DNA of 64,000 nucleotides, taken from positions 42,890,500 through 42,954,499 of the forward strand of contig OX457029.1 of the NCBI GenBank assembly GCA_949752745.1, read 5' to 3'. Position 1 is the stretch's first letter; the number at the start of each line of letters is the position of its first letter. Under the pieces are notes generated by a model. It was given only the letters and a program-made list of their open reading frames with translations. It was not told the DNA's origin and did no database searches. Below are positions 19,080 to 32,600 of this stretch, piece after piece. The position numbers and the translations under genes are program-made. This stretch comes from Protula sp. h YS-2021 (lineage: Eukaryota > Annelida > Polychaeta > Sabellida > Serpulidae).

Positions 19080-22000
19080 TTACTAGTATTAGTGATTGGT
19101 TGTTAGTGGCTTGGCTGTAATTTCCCAGGGTTAGTTTTCATAAATCCTACTGCTACAATATTGCACTGAGATTGAAGTGGTGCCACTGAAATTGTATTAG
19201 CAAGTAGTGCATCGGGAAGTGTTTTATAAATACGAGCCCTGGTACTTGTTTCTTTGTAGTGATTTGCAATATCGAGTGAAGTTGGTGTTTCTTAGCACAG
19301 ATTTTAAGGGTGTTCATATTTTATGTGGCTTGTTCTGGATATTTCCATATGTTTATGAACATCAGAGTATTCAGTGTTGTATCATAATTGAACGCAGTAA
19401 CAAATGTGTAAAGGCCTGTATTTATTATTTATGTATATTCTGTATTGTCTGTGATAACTTCAACTGTTAGTTATGGATTGGGTGAAAATTCTAGCGAAGT
19501 ACAAAATACCACCCTTTCTGTGGTAGTCAAGCGATAAAATCCAACTGAGCCTGAGCTAATGTGGCCCTATTCAAAATGGTTAACTGTACAGTTAACCGAT
19601 TCCGTTAACTGCTCCGTTGCAACGGGGACGTTCGAAAGTAAATGAATAAATGTACCTATTTAACGAAAACCCACCTAAAATTCTTTGCGAGATGATTAGG
19701 TCAACCGATTTTCACTTCTAGGAGTACATTTAACTGCGCAGTAAACTTTTGTTAATACCGGAGCTGCTGCTCAGAGCACCCGTTTGGTGATATTTATAGC
19801 CATTTGAGGCGCAGCCGTCGGGGGATTTAAGAATCTCGCGGTCCGGGCTGGGCAGATTTCGAAAAAATATATGACTTGATTTGCTTAACGCTTTCATTTG
19901 TGACCGATCTTTAGGCAAACGCTAAAATGCTTATATGAGGCGTCAGAAAAATGAAATACTTAATTAATCCAAAAATAAACACTTTCCCTTTTGTAACATC
20001 GAAAACAGCTACAAAACAAAGTTTTGTCAAACTCATATGTTCACAATATTAATTACACATTTTTCTGTTTAAAATATACCCATTTTTTCTGGTCCCGCCG
20101 GGCACGTATTTAGATTCCCGCTCTGCCAAATTTCCACGGACCTGCAGGCCATACAGCTGAAGTTAACCCATTCTGTTGAGAAGTCTTTCAAGTATTAACA
20201 TTTTCGAGTTATGCATGAAGCTTTCCTGTTGAGGTAATAAAATATCTTCTATACGAATCACCTGCTTAAAATTTACCATTTACCTAACGAAATGTGTTTG
20301 CTTCCGGTTCCAAAGTTTGTTTACATGGCAAAAGTTTAAACCTTTGATAACAAATATTTCGGTGTTTTTTTTTCACTGTGTTAATTTACGCCTGTTGCGA
20401 AGTACAGTATTTTTCAACAGGAGATCTTAAATGTGCCCTGTGTACGGTTTCAGATTACATAACATGTCTGACATTGTAATCTGTGGAACAAGTAGATGGA
20501 ACAGCACGCCCTTGACCTGTAATATGTAGCGCATCGAGTACACACAATGTACTTACATACTAGCAACCGATGCAAACTGATTCGGATTTCAAATTGCGAG
20601 CGAGTTAATTAAAAATTACAGTATGTTTAAGAATTATAAAAACATTTATTTTTATATGTAAACAAACTTCTGTGGGTGCATTGAATTTTTTAAAGACAAA
20701 TGTAAGTTTGTACGTGATTGTTAGCGATTTGTCTTCCTACTGTCTCTCTTTTTGTTTATCCAAGTTATAGCGGTTTGGAAATATCTGATACTTTCCGAAC
20801 AAAAAGTCAGAACTTTAATATTTCACAGATTGGTTGAATTTTGCTCTACTTGGTAAAGAAACCCTGATAGGTTGATACAGGTTCGTGTTTGCAGTTTTCA
20901 GTATAAAATAGAAACGATTGGTGCTTCCAGTTTATCTGAAGTATTCATACATTCTAGTGAAAACCGGGAGTGCTAATCGCGTTAATCTCGAACAACATGC
21001 GTTTTGGTTTCCGTCAACTGAATTATAAGACGTTTGGGAAATTAGTGCTCTGTGTAACATTTGAGTTACAAGTGTTCCGTATGTGAATGAATTCACGACT
21101 GTCTGCCAATAAACTAAACTCAAGCAAAACGACTATCATTGAGAGCTGAAAATTTGTTTATTTCATCCTAATTTCGTGTTTGGCTGAAGATTTATTAAAA
21201 TACAGATTTTTTACAGCTGCAACTGAACACATAACAACGTTCCTGTAACAATAGATCAAACAAATCATTTCTGATTAAGAACTGTTTCAGAATTCCCCCC
21301 CCCCCCCAATCTACAGCTGTCTGGTGGAGGGGGCAGAGGAGCCATCACCAAAGCCCTCAAAACCGCAGCGACATTCTCTCGGAGTCGTGCTTGAAGTCCA
21401 CCCACAGATATTCCTCGACGGCAAAGGAACCATTAAATCGCCATCAAGTTAAAAAAAAATCCCTCGCCATCCATCTCCCACCCATTGGCAAACATCTGCC
21501 ACACATTGCAAACCATCTCCCAACCATCTGCCGCCATTGCCACCCATCGCCCAACCACCACCAACCATCTCCCAATCCCTCCTATTTCTCCCATATCCTT
21601 GGAATTTCTGGAAAAGCTCTAAAGGGTCCCTAAATAGCTGACTAGAGAGTGCAGTTATCACTTCACAACATACAACCAGATCAATCTCATAAATAACAAC
21701 CACAAAGTGACATCAGCACAGCTGCTGTAAAACACGTCCTAAGCTTTATATCTACTCGGCGAAAATACACCACGCCCACAGTTCAAAGACTTACGGTATT
21801 TCACTGACCTAATACTCCACGGGCAATAAACGCGCGAAAGGTTACGCAGACAGGAATTTGTTGCAAAACAAGCCCGCAAAGCGGTTTTGCACCGGGTTTG
21901 CATATCCATTTATCAAATTTAAAATCCAACTGCTCCTTTTTTTTTATTCTTTTTTTTTCATCACAATTGTGTCGACTGGCCAACCAAAATACGCTTTAAA

Positions 22001-23318
22001 TTTTAGAAGTTATGAGATTATGTGACCATCCGAAATCAACACCATGCATCACAAAAATTCCGATCTCTGAGTAATGCGTAGGTCTGTGATGTTACATTTT
22101 GCGAGCTTTACTTCCACCCTCCAAAACACTAAAATAGACGATACGCTTGCACTATCGTGTGGAAATACCGAGGGAGTGCATGCTGATCCAAAGCTCTCCC
22201 TCACACACTGGCAAAGTGTCTCGGACATGAATGAAATATAGTCCTGGTTTTCCAGCTGGATGCTGTTTCTTTTCGTGAAAATCAGAATTTCTAGGCTTGA
22301 GGTTAAGCCGACATTTGCTGATAGTCTGTGTTTGTTGTTGTTGGTTTCTTTTTTTAATTTTTAAATTAATAGTATTTTGTGAATAATATCCGAGAGTTTT
22401 ATACATTTCATCTTGTCTTTATTTTGTCGTTTATCATAAGAAAATGTTATCTAAGGTTTTGTTTTGGAACTAAGTGAACGATTTTTTTTTGTCAAGTTAA
22501 ATGTTTGCTATTTGAAGAAATCGGTTACTATCGAGGTAAGACCGTTTGCCTCAAGTGTCGATAGGACTGTCATGTTTTGATTGGTTAGCTATATGTCTAG
22601 TTTCTGGCCAACTGCTGATTTATAAAATTAAAAATCCCACGTGGGTCTTTCTAATTTTACCTAAAGGCCAGAAATAAATGCATCGGTTCGGTTTATCTCA
22701 GTTTACTATTTCAAAAACAAGAAATTGACCTAAAACTGAATTGAGCAAACAAAATAAGCCATGTTAAGAAGATAACCTATGCTGTCTCATCTCCACTCCT
22801 TTCCTCGAGTTCTTTATGAAAACAACAAAGGCGATTTGGTCGAATGAGGTTCTTAGGAAATGTGATGTCATACTGAGGACGAAAAAGGAACGAAATGACG
22901 CAGAGAAATCAAACAGAAAATCAGGGGCGAATCACTACATAAACAATGTCCGACTAACAGTGAGGAGACAGGAAATGCCCTAATTCACTGCACACTGCCA
23001 TAATTCGGATATTACACTTTAACATCGCAATACTGTAACATTATTTCATTATGAAACACACATGGCGAATTTCTTAGCGTAAGTCTAGACCTGGTTTACC
23101 ATAGTTTAGCCTGGGAAAACCAGGTTTAGATCTAAGTTGAGAAATATACCCAACAGGGTCCTTTAAAACACTAAAAAAATATAGACCGGTTTTAATTTAA
23201 AAAAATATTTGATACACTTTTAAACTTATGTGACGCTTTAAACAAACTCCAGCATCATTTAACAAAGGATTTCAAATAAAACCAACAACCTGTATGGACC
23301 GGTAAAGGCTCGAAGGAA
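19080..23318. other. Gene-free stretch between KAT7 and HSPA13
   Basis: No exon chain was found on either strand. Notable are a 20-bp perfect palindrome at 19578-19597, a C-run at 21294-21308, and CCATCTCCCAACC-type low-complexity sequence at 21465-21590 that opens long frames on both strands. Confidence 0.5.
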
Positions 23319-26300
23319 CTAATGCAGGTGGATTTTGTCTACAGCGGTCGGTACCTCTATAGCACTGACTTGTAGCGGCCAGGCGCCACCCAGGATACCC
23401 GCCTGGATCGACACGCCACTCACCACCGCCAGCTCCGGATCTATGGCGGTGTTGAGTTCTTTCCCAAAATAACCCGAAACCATTTCACGTATTTTTGGAA
23501 TCCTAGTCGATCCACCGACCAAAACAATTTCGTCGACGTCACTGGGTTCCAGTTCAGTAGCTAGTAAAACCCTATCGATGGGTTCTATAACTTTCTTAAA
23601 CAGATCATAATTAATAGACTCGAATAAATCCCTAGTAACCTCAAACTTAAACGTCCTGTAGGGGATTTCGTCAGTCCGTAGAGATCTTAACTGGAGCTCA
23701 ATCTTGGTGGAGAGTGCGTATGTGAGTTTGAGTTTGGCACTCTCCACGCTGTCACGTAAAGCTTGCAGGTCTTCCGCATCCGTCACAAACACGCCCAGTT
23801 GCTCCTTTATCGCCCCCAATAAATGCTCGAATAGCCTCAGATTGAAGTCCTGTCCTCCCAAGTGATTATTACCTGATGAAAACCAAAGAAAAGACCATTA
23901 TATTTCACATCTACGAAAGAAGCATTATATCCAAGCTCAAAAATACAAAAGTTGAACTTTGTGTGTTCTCACAATAACAAACATTTCCATTCAAAGGCTG
24001 AGATACGCTAGCAATTCGATGCACTAAAGGTCTGTAAAGAACATTGCCACCCATCGCAAAACTTGAACAGAGTGTACTAAAACTAGAAAGTGTAAGGTAT
24101 ATATATTTATCTAACTTTAATCACAGAATGTGATTACACGTACCGATATCAGAACGTTATTCGTAGCGCCATGCGCTTTTCTTCATAAATTACTTATGGT
24201 TTCGGATAAACGGGAATTTTGAATAATTTTCAAATCACTTCTTTTAAATTAGAAGACACCAGTTAACTCCGTGCATGGGTACTTCGGTGTCTACAGGGCA
24301 CTACAGGTTATTGCACGTGCTAGCAGTGCGAGTCTGTGCGTCCTTGACTCCAGCCGCCAGGGAGAACATTAGTGTCGCGGATCAAGGACACCTTTGCATG
24401 GCGTGTCAAGCACACCTTTAGCATGACGTTTCGCGAACACTGTGGCTAATCTGCGCAGGATTCCTGCGGCCTTTGAGCAGTCAGAAATCTGATGCCACCG
24501 TCTACACAGCTATGATTTCATTTCCACTCCTCCCCCCTCCTCCCACTCCCTGTCAGCAATATACAACAAAAAAACACAACATGTCACTGACCGGCCATGG
24601 CTTGCGTGAGGAACATGCCCCCCTGAATGTTGAGCAGGGAGACATCGAGGGTACCGCCGCCCAGATCTACCACTAGCACGTTGCTGGTGTTTTCTTTCTT
24701 GTGCAGGCCGTAGGCGAGCGCCGCAGCCGTAGGCTCGTTGATGATACGCCACACGTCAATATCTACAAAATGAAATTGGCGAAAGCTGTGATTTCTATTC
24801 GATATACATTTTGACGGCTAATTCAGGCACGGAACAACCATCCACTATAACCCTTTGCCTGGGTAACCCAGCGGTCGATATAGCTTGAAAAGAGCAGTTG
24901 TTTTTCAGTGAACGGAACATCTTTGCCTTCCCTTCCTCTCGATCCACCCAAGACAATCTAATCTACGACACATTTTAAGTGCTGTACACATGTTCTTATA
25001 ATTTTTATGAGTCCTCATAATAAACACGCCATGATGCCAATATTTAGTTGACAAGATGTCTCCGTGATGTTACCCGCCAGTTTCGCCGCGCGCTTGGTGT
25101 AATTCCTCTGTCGCGGCGTGAACTCGGCGGGCACGGAGATGACGGCGCGTAGTACGGCCACGCTCGTGTTACGCTCGGCCGTCTGCTGCAGTGTGCGCAC
25201 GATGCACGAGCCCACGTACTCGGGCGAGATCACCGTCACGTTGCTACCCTCTACCACGTGGAACTGAACCATGCCAGAGTCGTCCAGGGTCATCTGGTGA
25301 ACAGAAACAACCGATACTCTTCAGATTTAATTGGCGTTCGCGTTAAGAACATCTGAACAGCACATCCCACACAAAATAATAATAAGAAAAAAAAAACAAA
25401 AAAAACAGGGAACTCTGTTGACAAGCTAAAGCAACAACTTAAACTGGTTAATATTCACAACATGAATTGCATTTTTTTCTATTCTTTTCCGGCGTTTTTT
25501 AATGTGCCCCTGTCACATTAGCACGTGCCTTCATAAGATTATATCGCTGGCATACTGCCAAAATGAAGATTTTTAGCAGGTAGTCCACCTTGAAAGGGTA
25601 CCGCTGCTGCTCCAGCTGCAGCTGCTGTTGGCTGAAGGTTTTTCCAATAAAGCGCTTGGCATCGTAGATGGTGTTTTGAGGATTGTGTTCGGCTTGTGCT
25701 ACGGCCTCGTATCCAGTCAGGATCCGCCCGCCACTGAAATCAACCCCAATTTCCGAATGAGTTTCCCAAATCGTTTTATTTCATTCCTATTTGAACAGCA
25801 AAATTAAAAAATGATGTGGTCTTACTTGTTTTTACCACGGTCGGTCTTCTGTTCATTACTGTATATAAAAACGCAAGTTACTTTCATAACTGAGTTCAAT
25901 GCCAGTAAAATCTGGATGTTGCTCACCTGAATGCCACGACACTGGGTATGCACGTGTGACCTTGACCGTCACTCAACACCTCTACCTCGCCGCTTACCGC
26001 GTGGTAAATACCCACACACGAGTACGTTGTCCCTATAAATCACAATGCGCGAATGATTCAGGCTTCTGTTTAGTTTCACTTTCGGTACTCGAGCGGCGCT
26101 GCCAACTCGAGTACATTTCGCGAGGAGCCAAGCAACTAACATTTATCTCAATATTCAGCCAATGTATTGTGCACATTTTTACTCAAAAAGAGACATAAAA
26201 CTATCATCGTATTTTATCAATAAATTGATGTACAAACCCAAATCAATCCCAACAAGTTTTGGGGGAGGAGGTGGCAGATATTTCTGTGCAAAATAACCGG

Positions 26301-26669
26301 CTAATAACACAGCAATTACCGCAGTCCCTGTAATAGTAAAAGCAGAGATTAACACCAGATACTCAAGGTAACATGTGTTATGTATACGCAGGCACAATAA
26401 CTTGAAGATTTTTAAGCCGATATACGGGTTAATTTGGGTTGGTGTTGAGCAAGTGTCTTGTTGGCACAAAATATTTTATTGACACAATACCTTTTATTAA
26501 CACCTGTGAAAAAAATACAATATTGGTCACTCTTTCTCTCTCTCTTTTTCTGAAATCTATTTTTGTTTGAGATGTACACCTGCATTTAACGAACACCTGG
26601 CTCTTAGGACACCAATTTATTTTACATAATTTAATATGTAAATTAACCTCTCAAACTACACGGCTTCAT
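23319..26669 (-). CDS. HSPA13: HSPA13 (STCH), microsomal Hsp70-like ATPase
   Basis: An Hsp70-related ATPase of the ER/microsomes that has only the nucleotide-binding domain and lacks the peptide-binding domain. Exons from 5' to 3' on the minus strand: 26669-26660 (tentative), 26327-26238, 26032-25927, 25733-25589, 25293-25074, 24762-24592, 23872-23319. Six exons are firm; phases fit throughout and the total is 1296 nt (431 aa plus TAG), against 471 in human. A hydrophobic signal/anchor (about residues 5-17) is followed by a run of five prolines and the phosphate-1 loop GIDLGTTYS (30-38). Further motifs are AVISVPAEF in the fifth exon, INEPTAAA, phosphate-2 DLGGGT (223-228) and adenosine loop [10 protein letters not shown] (364-373). 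The C-terminus [11 protein letters not shown] is diagnostic of HSPA13. The first exon (4 codons plus one base from ATG 26669, donor GTAGTT) keeps phase but is a guess; another start is possible. Confidence 0.9.
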
Positions 26670-28265
26670 TGTCGATGAGCGACAATTACACTTGGAACCA
26701 TAAACTTGCGATCCCGAAGACTTCCAAAAAGAATTCCAAAAAGATATTTGTCAACAGAAATGTCACAAAGCCAGTGGCATCAAAACTCTACGTAGTACAG
26801 CTTTTGACATGCTATGTACCAGTAAACATTTCTACGTCTCGTCAACGTCAATTCGAGGTGGCGAAGTCGATACGACCAGATCCTTACATTAAATCAGGCT
26901 GTAAAGTACAATGAACTTCGAATTTTGAAGAAAAAAATGCTCAACCTACTTGAATTTACTTGGTGACGTAAAGACCCACCATATCAGTCTCAGTTAAAAA
27001 AATATTTTTAACCAGTTGGTTTGCAGTCGAATTTTTCTACCTAATATTCGGAATTCCCAATGTATGATTAGGCATATACGCCAATTGCTAGTTTCGGACC
27101 TTTCCAATGGAGTTGTCGCCTCCAATGAAAATTTATTGGAGTAAATTATAAAGAAATGAGAAGGTAAAACACTAAAATTCTAATTACTGTTTCGCTGTAA
27201 GATGACGTTTATGTTGAAACGTTTGTGCGCTGTTTTAAAAACAATGCGACAGAGTATAGAAAAAGGCAATACAACTGCTCCTTCGTTTGGCGGAATATTT
27301 TTTATTGAAAATTCACATTTTAAATAGCATTGTACATATAAATTCCACCATTCCACCTGAACATACAAACACAGATTTATTGGGTGGGTGTGGCGGGAAA
27401 TTAAAGATAACCGTTATTTTAATAAAAGTTATTTTAGTGTACATACATTAAGAACAAACGACTATTACTTTTTTATTTTTCACTGTGAGCACGTCCCTTT
27501 CTTCACCAAAAACTTTTACCATAATGAGAGGGGAAATGCGTTCCCAGACATTGCAGATAATAAAGAAAGCGATGGATTGGCTGAGGCGTTTGCCAATCCT
27601 GAGATATCCATGAACCGGTAAACCAATTTTCAATTCAATTCAAAATATATAATTAGCCATTGACTGAGTTTTTAAAAACTACCGTCGAACCTCGCTATAA
27701 CGACACTGCTCGGACCGTCGATTTTATGTCGTTATAGCGGATTGTCGTTATAAGTGGGGTTCCAAAAATATGTCACAAAACACAACGTATTAACAAGTTT
27801 TGTAGGTCGGTTTTTAACGCAATAAAATAGTATATTGTATTGTCGAGGCTGATAGATACTTATTATATCTCACTATGAAAGCTTTCTTTGAGCCTTATAA
27901 AAATGTGTGTTATGCAAGTTTGCTTCTTCAAACTCAGTTTTTAGCTTCAAAAAAGTTTGTTAACGTATTGAGCAAATCAGTTCCCTCTTCTGCATCGTCA
28001 AATGTCACTTCTTAATCTTTCCAAATTTTCACAATCTCCGTGTACTCGCGCCGCTTTGGTGGTTCTGGTTCTCCTTCGATTTCGGGCTCCACATTTTTTC
28101 GGCAACAAAATCCTTAATATCTTTAATAGTACTTTACATATTATTCTTTTATGGCATCCTTCTGATAATACCTCCAGTAAAATAGAAGTTTGCTATTTTT
28201 CACGGGTTTTTCTCTATCATTTCTTAGGTTTCTTTCAATCCAATACAATCGAAACTAGATTGGCC
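26670..28265. other. Intergenic, dispersed repeat fragments
   Basis: No gene is supported. A third-family repeat copy lies at 27060-27200 (AGTAAATTATAAAGAAATGA) and a DNA-transposon-end-like sequence at 27683-27765. Confidence 0.45.
27683..27765. mobile_element. Pogo/Tigger-type transposon end (fragment)
   Basis: CGAACCTCGCTATAACGACA followed by GTCGTTATAGCG and GTCGTTATAAG repeats resembles TIRs of pogo/Tigger-like mariner elements. No transposase or second end is visible, so this is a relic at best. Confidence 0.35.
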
Positions 28266-28324
28266 AGTGTTTTTATTAAAACAAAAACGGATATGTCTCC
28301 CCCGCCCCCCAATCAGCCACGTGG

Positions 28325-29030
28325 AAAAAAATCGCCAAAAATACAATTTTACAGAAAATGAAGAAAAACTTCGCAGTAAACATTTCCACTACATATGGGT
28401 TCTTCTTGCCATGTTTCAGCCTAATCCAACAAACTGTTTCGGAGACATCGCAACAATTATGGCCAAAAAAGCTAAAAATCAAAAATTGAAAAATTCGCCA
28501 AAAATACATTTTCAACGGAAATGAAGAAAAACTTCGCAGTAAACATTTACACGTTTTGTGAGTTCTCCCTGCCAAGTTTCAGCCTTATCCAACAAACCGT
28601 TTCGGAGATATCGCAACAATATGGCCAAAAAAAGTTCAAAATCAAAAATTTAAAAATTCGCCAAAAATACATTTCCAGCGGAAATGAAGTAAAGCTTCAC
28701 AGTAAACATTTGCACTACATGTGTGTTGTTCTTGCCACGTTTCAGCCTAATCCACCAAACTGTTTTGGAGATATAGCCTGCCAAAGTGAAAAAAATGCAC
28801 GACCCCCCCCCCCCATGTTCAAAAATTTGCCAAAAATAGAATTTTTGAGGAAACGAAAAAAAATACCACCCACATCATCTAGACATGTACCCCAATATGT
28901 ATGTATGTTTTGAAAAAAATCGACTCATTAATTTCATAAGAACTCACTGCGGACAGACGGATGGACAGACAGACGGACGGACACACCAAATGCTATATAT
29001 GTCTCCCTTAGGGGGAGACATATAATACCG
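28325..29030 (+). repeat. 163-bp tandem repeat with GGAC tail
   Basis: Units begin with CGCCAAAAATACA at 28333, 28496 and 28659, with a fourth, diverged unit near 28828. The array is followed at 28950-28986 by GGACAGACGGATGGACAGAC-type sequence and then CCCTTAGGGGGAGACATA. Open frames through it are repeat-derived, not genes. Confidence 0.8.
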
Positions 29031-29777
29031 AGACTTTTCGGCAAAATCCCACAAGTAGAGAAATATGAAATTGAACAGTACAAGGAAATTTGCAAAAACT
29101 GAACATCTGTTCTTTTAATGTTCTTAATGGTTTATATGCAAACTAGAAGCCACGCAACTCGCAATGGCATTCTTTTCTAGGCCGTGATAATCTTCTGTAG
29201 CTAACAGACCAATTTGTAATTTAGCAAATTACGATATATTGTTCAATTTGAACGATTCTTGCCTCGTAAGTACTAGCTCCGAGTCAGCCCTTCCTTAAAT
29301 TACCTCGCATATTTCTCTGTCAGAACTTCCACACTCACCTGTCAAATGTTTGTTTACGTTCCGGCTTTTAATTGTCATGTAACTAAAGTCAAGTGATCAA
29401 ATATTCAAATGAAAGGGTTGTGGATTATTTCTAATTTATATATTTAAATGATTGAGAGATGTTAAATTATGTATAAAGTCATTCTCTACACCCACAACAT
29501 TCAGCTTTTAATTTCTTCCATGCTTTTTGAAATATCAGTTAGAAAGTTTTTGGTGGATTGTTGCAAAAACTAGATGCTGTCAGAGAGCAGCAATATCCCC
29601 CGTGAAACCCTAAATGCATTTCATTATATACCGTATGAAAATGCTATACGCATGAAATCGTGTAGCATTTCCAATCACCCGTATCATGACATATGACAAC
29701 TGAAATTATAATTAGCTTTAGGATAAAAATCATTTAAAAATATTACTCACCTAATGCGCTTTAAGAACAAATTAACG
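29031..29777. other. Gene-free, diverged dispersed repeats
   Basis: Contains a copy of the TTCCATGCTTTTTGAAATA block near 29515, shared with KAT7 intron 1. Nothing coding is seen. Confidence 0.45.
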
Positions 29778-30530
29778 TCCGTTCATATAGTGGTGCCCAC
29801 GAAGTCCACTCCGTTTGCATATATGTCGATTTATGACGATTTTTAAAAGCCTGTCATTTTGTCAATTTTGCTTCGATCAAACTGAAACCTTGACGTTGCA
29901 CATCTTTATACCCTATATGTTGCCTATATGAAATATGAAAGCTGAATTATGCTTCGTTGATATAGAAGTGGTGTCCACAAAGTCCTATACATGTGCACAT
30001 ATGTCTATTTTCGACGATTTTCAAAAGCCTGTCAATTTGTCAATTTTGCTTCGATCAAACTGAAACCTTAACGTTGCACATCTTTATACCCTATATTTTG
30101 CCTATATGAAATATGAAAGCTGAATTATGCTTCGTTGATATAGAAGTGGTGTCCACAAAGTCCTATACATGTGCACATATGTCTATTTTCGACGATTTTC
30201 AAAAGCCTGTCAATTTGTCAATTTTGCTTCGATCAAACTGAAACCTTGACGTTGCACATCTTTATACCCTATATTTTGCCTGTATGAAATATGAAAGCTG
30301 AATTATGCTTCGTTGATATAGAAGTGGTGTCCACAAAGTCCTATACATGTGCACATATGTCTATTTTCGACGATTTTCAAAAGCCTGTCAATTTGTCAAT
30401 TTTGCTTCGATCAAACTGAAACCTTGACGTTGCACATCTTTACACCCTATATTTTGCCTGTATGAAATATGAAAGCTGAATTATGCTTCGTTGATATAGA
30501 AGTGGTGTCCACAAAGTCCTTAGCTTGAAG
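29778..30530 (+). repeat. 178-bp tandem repeat, 4.2 copies
   Basis: The phrase GTTGATATAGAAGTGGTGTCC recurs at 29956, 30134, 30312 and 30490, exactly 178 bp apart; a diverged first unit starts at about 29778. Internal units are almost identical, which suggests recent amplification or conversion. Confidence 0.9.
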
Positions 30531-30625
30531 AGGGGACGGACGGACGGACGGACGGACAGACGGACGGACAGACGGACGGACAGACAATCTCAAACCTATA
30601 TCCCTCCGTTTCACGGGGGATAATC
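30531..30625 (+). repeat. (GGAC)n tail with G-run ending
   Basis: GGACGGACGGACGGACAGAC-type simple repeat at 30531-30587, then CACGGGGGATAAT. It follows the tandem array directly, as at the other loci of this kind (18909, 28950, 56588). Confidence 0.85.
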
Positions 30626-31239
30626 AATACTTTTTCACCTGATAAACCCTATATGCTAACAAATGTCAGTTATTGCGCGAGATATGTGGTTATCTCCATA
30701 TTCTTTTCTTTTAAAGACAGCGTGATATAGAAGTTGTACATCATTTCCGTTATACTTTGAGTGGCTTTAGCAAATGCCAATAGAGTTGAAGGTAGTTGAA
30801 TCTCTCACAAAATCACCATGGGGGTACCGCAGGGCGAGTGCAGTTGACCAGTATATTGTTATATGCCAGGATTTGAAGGGGTAGCCGATCGCACTGTAGC
30901 CGCTTCTTACGGCTACTTAAGTCCGAATCCATTACGCCAAATCGTACTTTCTTATCTTTCCGTTGCAGGTGTCGTTTCGACTGCAATTTTTGGGTTAAAA
31001 TTATGATAGGAATGATGAGGAAAACCTTCGAAATTCGATTTTTTTTCAACATAAACACTTTCGAATTTAAAAAGCCATCACATGATCTTTTAAAACTTCT
31101 TTACACTGAGCTCCTTTCATAGCCAACTTGTTGAATTTAACCAGTTTTTTTTTTTACTGTTTTTCTGTGCCTTTATCCGTACCGAAATTGGTGGAACCCA
31201 CAAACTTTTCGGCAAAAGTCTAAATACGATTCCGTTTAT
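30626..31239. repeat. Dispersed repeat copy
   Basis: Shares TGCGCGAGATATGTGGTTAT with 8871 and the CGACTGCAATTTTTGGGTTA block with 8120 and 27110. No gene is seen. Confidence 0.45.
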
Positions 31240-32600
31240 ACGCCTTATCACACTTTGGATGTTTCAAATAAAATGCGCAAGAATGTTGCATTTTGACTGG
31301 AAGGAAATCGGGTCAAACAGAAATTATAGAAGAATATCGCAAAAACAACTTATAATCGGAACATGTAAAAAATTCAGACCTAAAACTATTTGTTAAAACT
31401 GTTGATAGGTTTTAAAAATAGCATACGGGTTGTTAAAAAGCACGACTGCTCTTTGCTTCACAGAAATTTCACATTTAGGCAAAAGTTCTCTATCATTTCT
31501 TTCATTTTTACCCGATAAATTTGTATTCAAAACGCAGAAACTTTGCGCATTTTATTTGGAACACCCAAAGTGTGCTTTGTCTTATTACAGACAGGCTTCT
31601 TGAAAATAATTACACAGTAACGATGTTTGTATTTTCCCCACAAAATACAGCATGCATTATCCACACATTTCTGTCATTTCTTTTATTTTCACCCGCTAAA
31701 TTTGTATTCAAAACACAGAAATTTTACGCATTTTATCCGGAACGCCGAAAGTGTGATTTGTCTAAAAATCCAAATCACATTTTGGGTGTTTCGAATAAAA
31801 CGCGTAAGAATTTGGAATCTTGATTGCGAAGGAACCGGGTAAAATGAGAGAAATGATAGAAAACTATAGAAGAAATGTAACAAAAAACAGGCCATACTCA
31901 GAAAATAAAAGAAAATGAAACTTAAAATTTTTTACTTAATTTTTAAATATAGCATACGGGGTTGTTAAAACCAAGATTGTTCTTTCCTTCACAGAAATTA
32001 GACATATATGCGAAATTTCTCTATCATTTCTTTCACTTTTACCCGATTAGTTGGTATTCGAAACACAGGCTTTTGCGCATTTTATTCGGTACGCCCAAAG
32101 TGTGATCTAGCTTATAAGCCAAATCACACTTTGGGCGTTCCCAATAAAAATGCGCAAAAATTCTGCATTTCCAGTTAAAATAACAGGGTAGAAATGAAAG
32201 AAATGATAGAGAGATTTCGCCTGAAAGTCAAATTTCTCTTACGCCGAAGGCCAATCGGGTTTTTAACGACTCGTATGCTATTTGAAGTTTTATTATTACG
32301 AGTAGAAGTTTTAACAAAAAGTTTCAATTTCTTTAATGTTCCGAGTATGAGCTATTTTCGTGATATTTCTTCCATATTTTTGTACTAGTTCTTTCCTTTA
32401 TTTACCCGGTTCCCTCGCATTGGATATTCAAAATTCTTGCACATTTTATTCGAAACACCCAAAGTGTGATTTGGCTTAATTACGTACAAGCAGGTTTCTT
32501 GAAAATAACCACAGAGTAAAGATGTTTGTATTTTCCCACAGGAAAGTGGATTATCTACACATTTACCTAAAACACTGCATAGTGCTGATGACATAACGAC
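31240..32600. repeat. Foldback hairpin array
   Basis: The motif CACACTTTGGG..GTT..AATAAAA..GCG is repeated in both orientations. Two clear hairpins are 31722-31809 (arms of about 39 bp) and 32071-32160 (arms of about 36 bp around GCTTATAAGC). A larger unit beginning TAGCATACGGG recurs after about 530 bp (31419, 31950). Open frames are repeat-derived. Confidence 0.65.

Noticed and set aside
21358..21425. Minus-strand 20-odd codons (FAVEEYLWVDFKHDSE) ending at a stop
   Set aside because: Looks protein-like, but no AG acceptor, upstream exon or recognisable family was found; too short to call.
28002..28913. Overlapping frames of 85-130 codons
   Set aside because: They run through the 163-bp tandem repeat and homopolymer C-runs; no family features.
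30531..30587. Regular short repeats considered as a CRISPR-like array
   Set aside because: Simple GGAC repeat without spacers in a eukaryotic genome.
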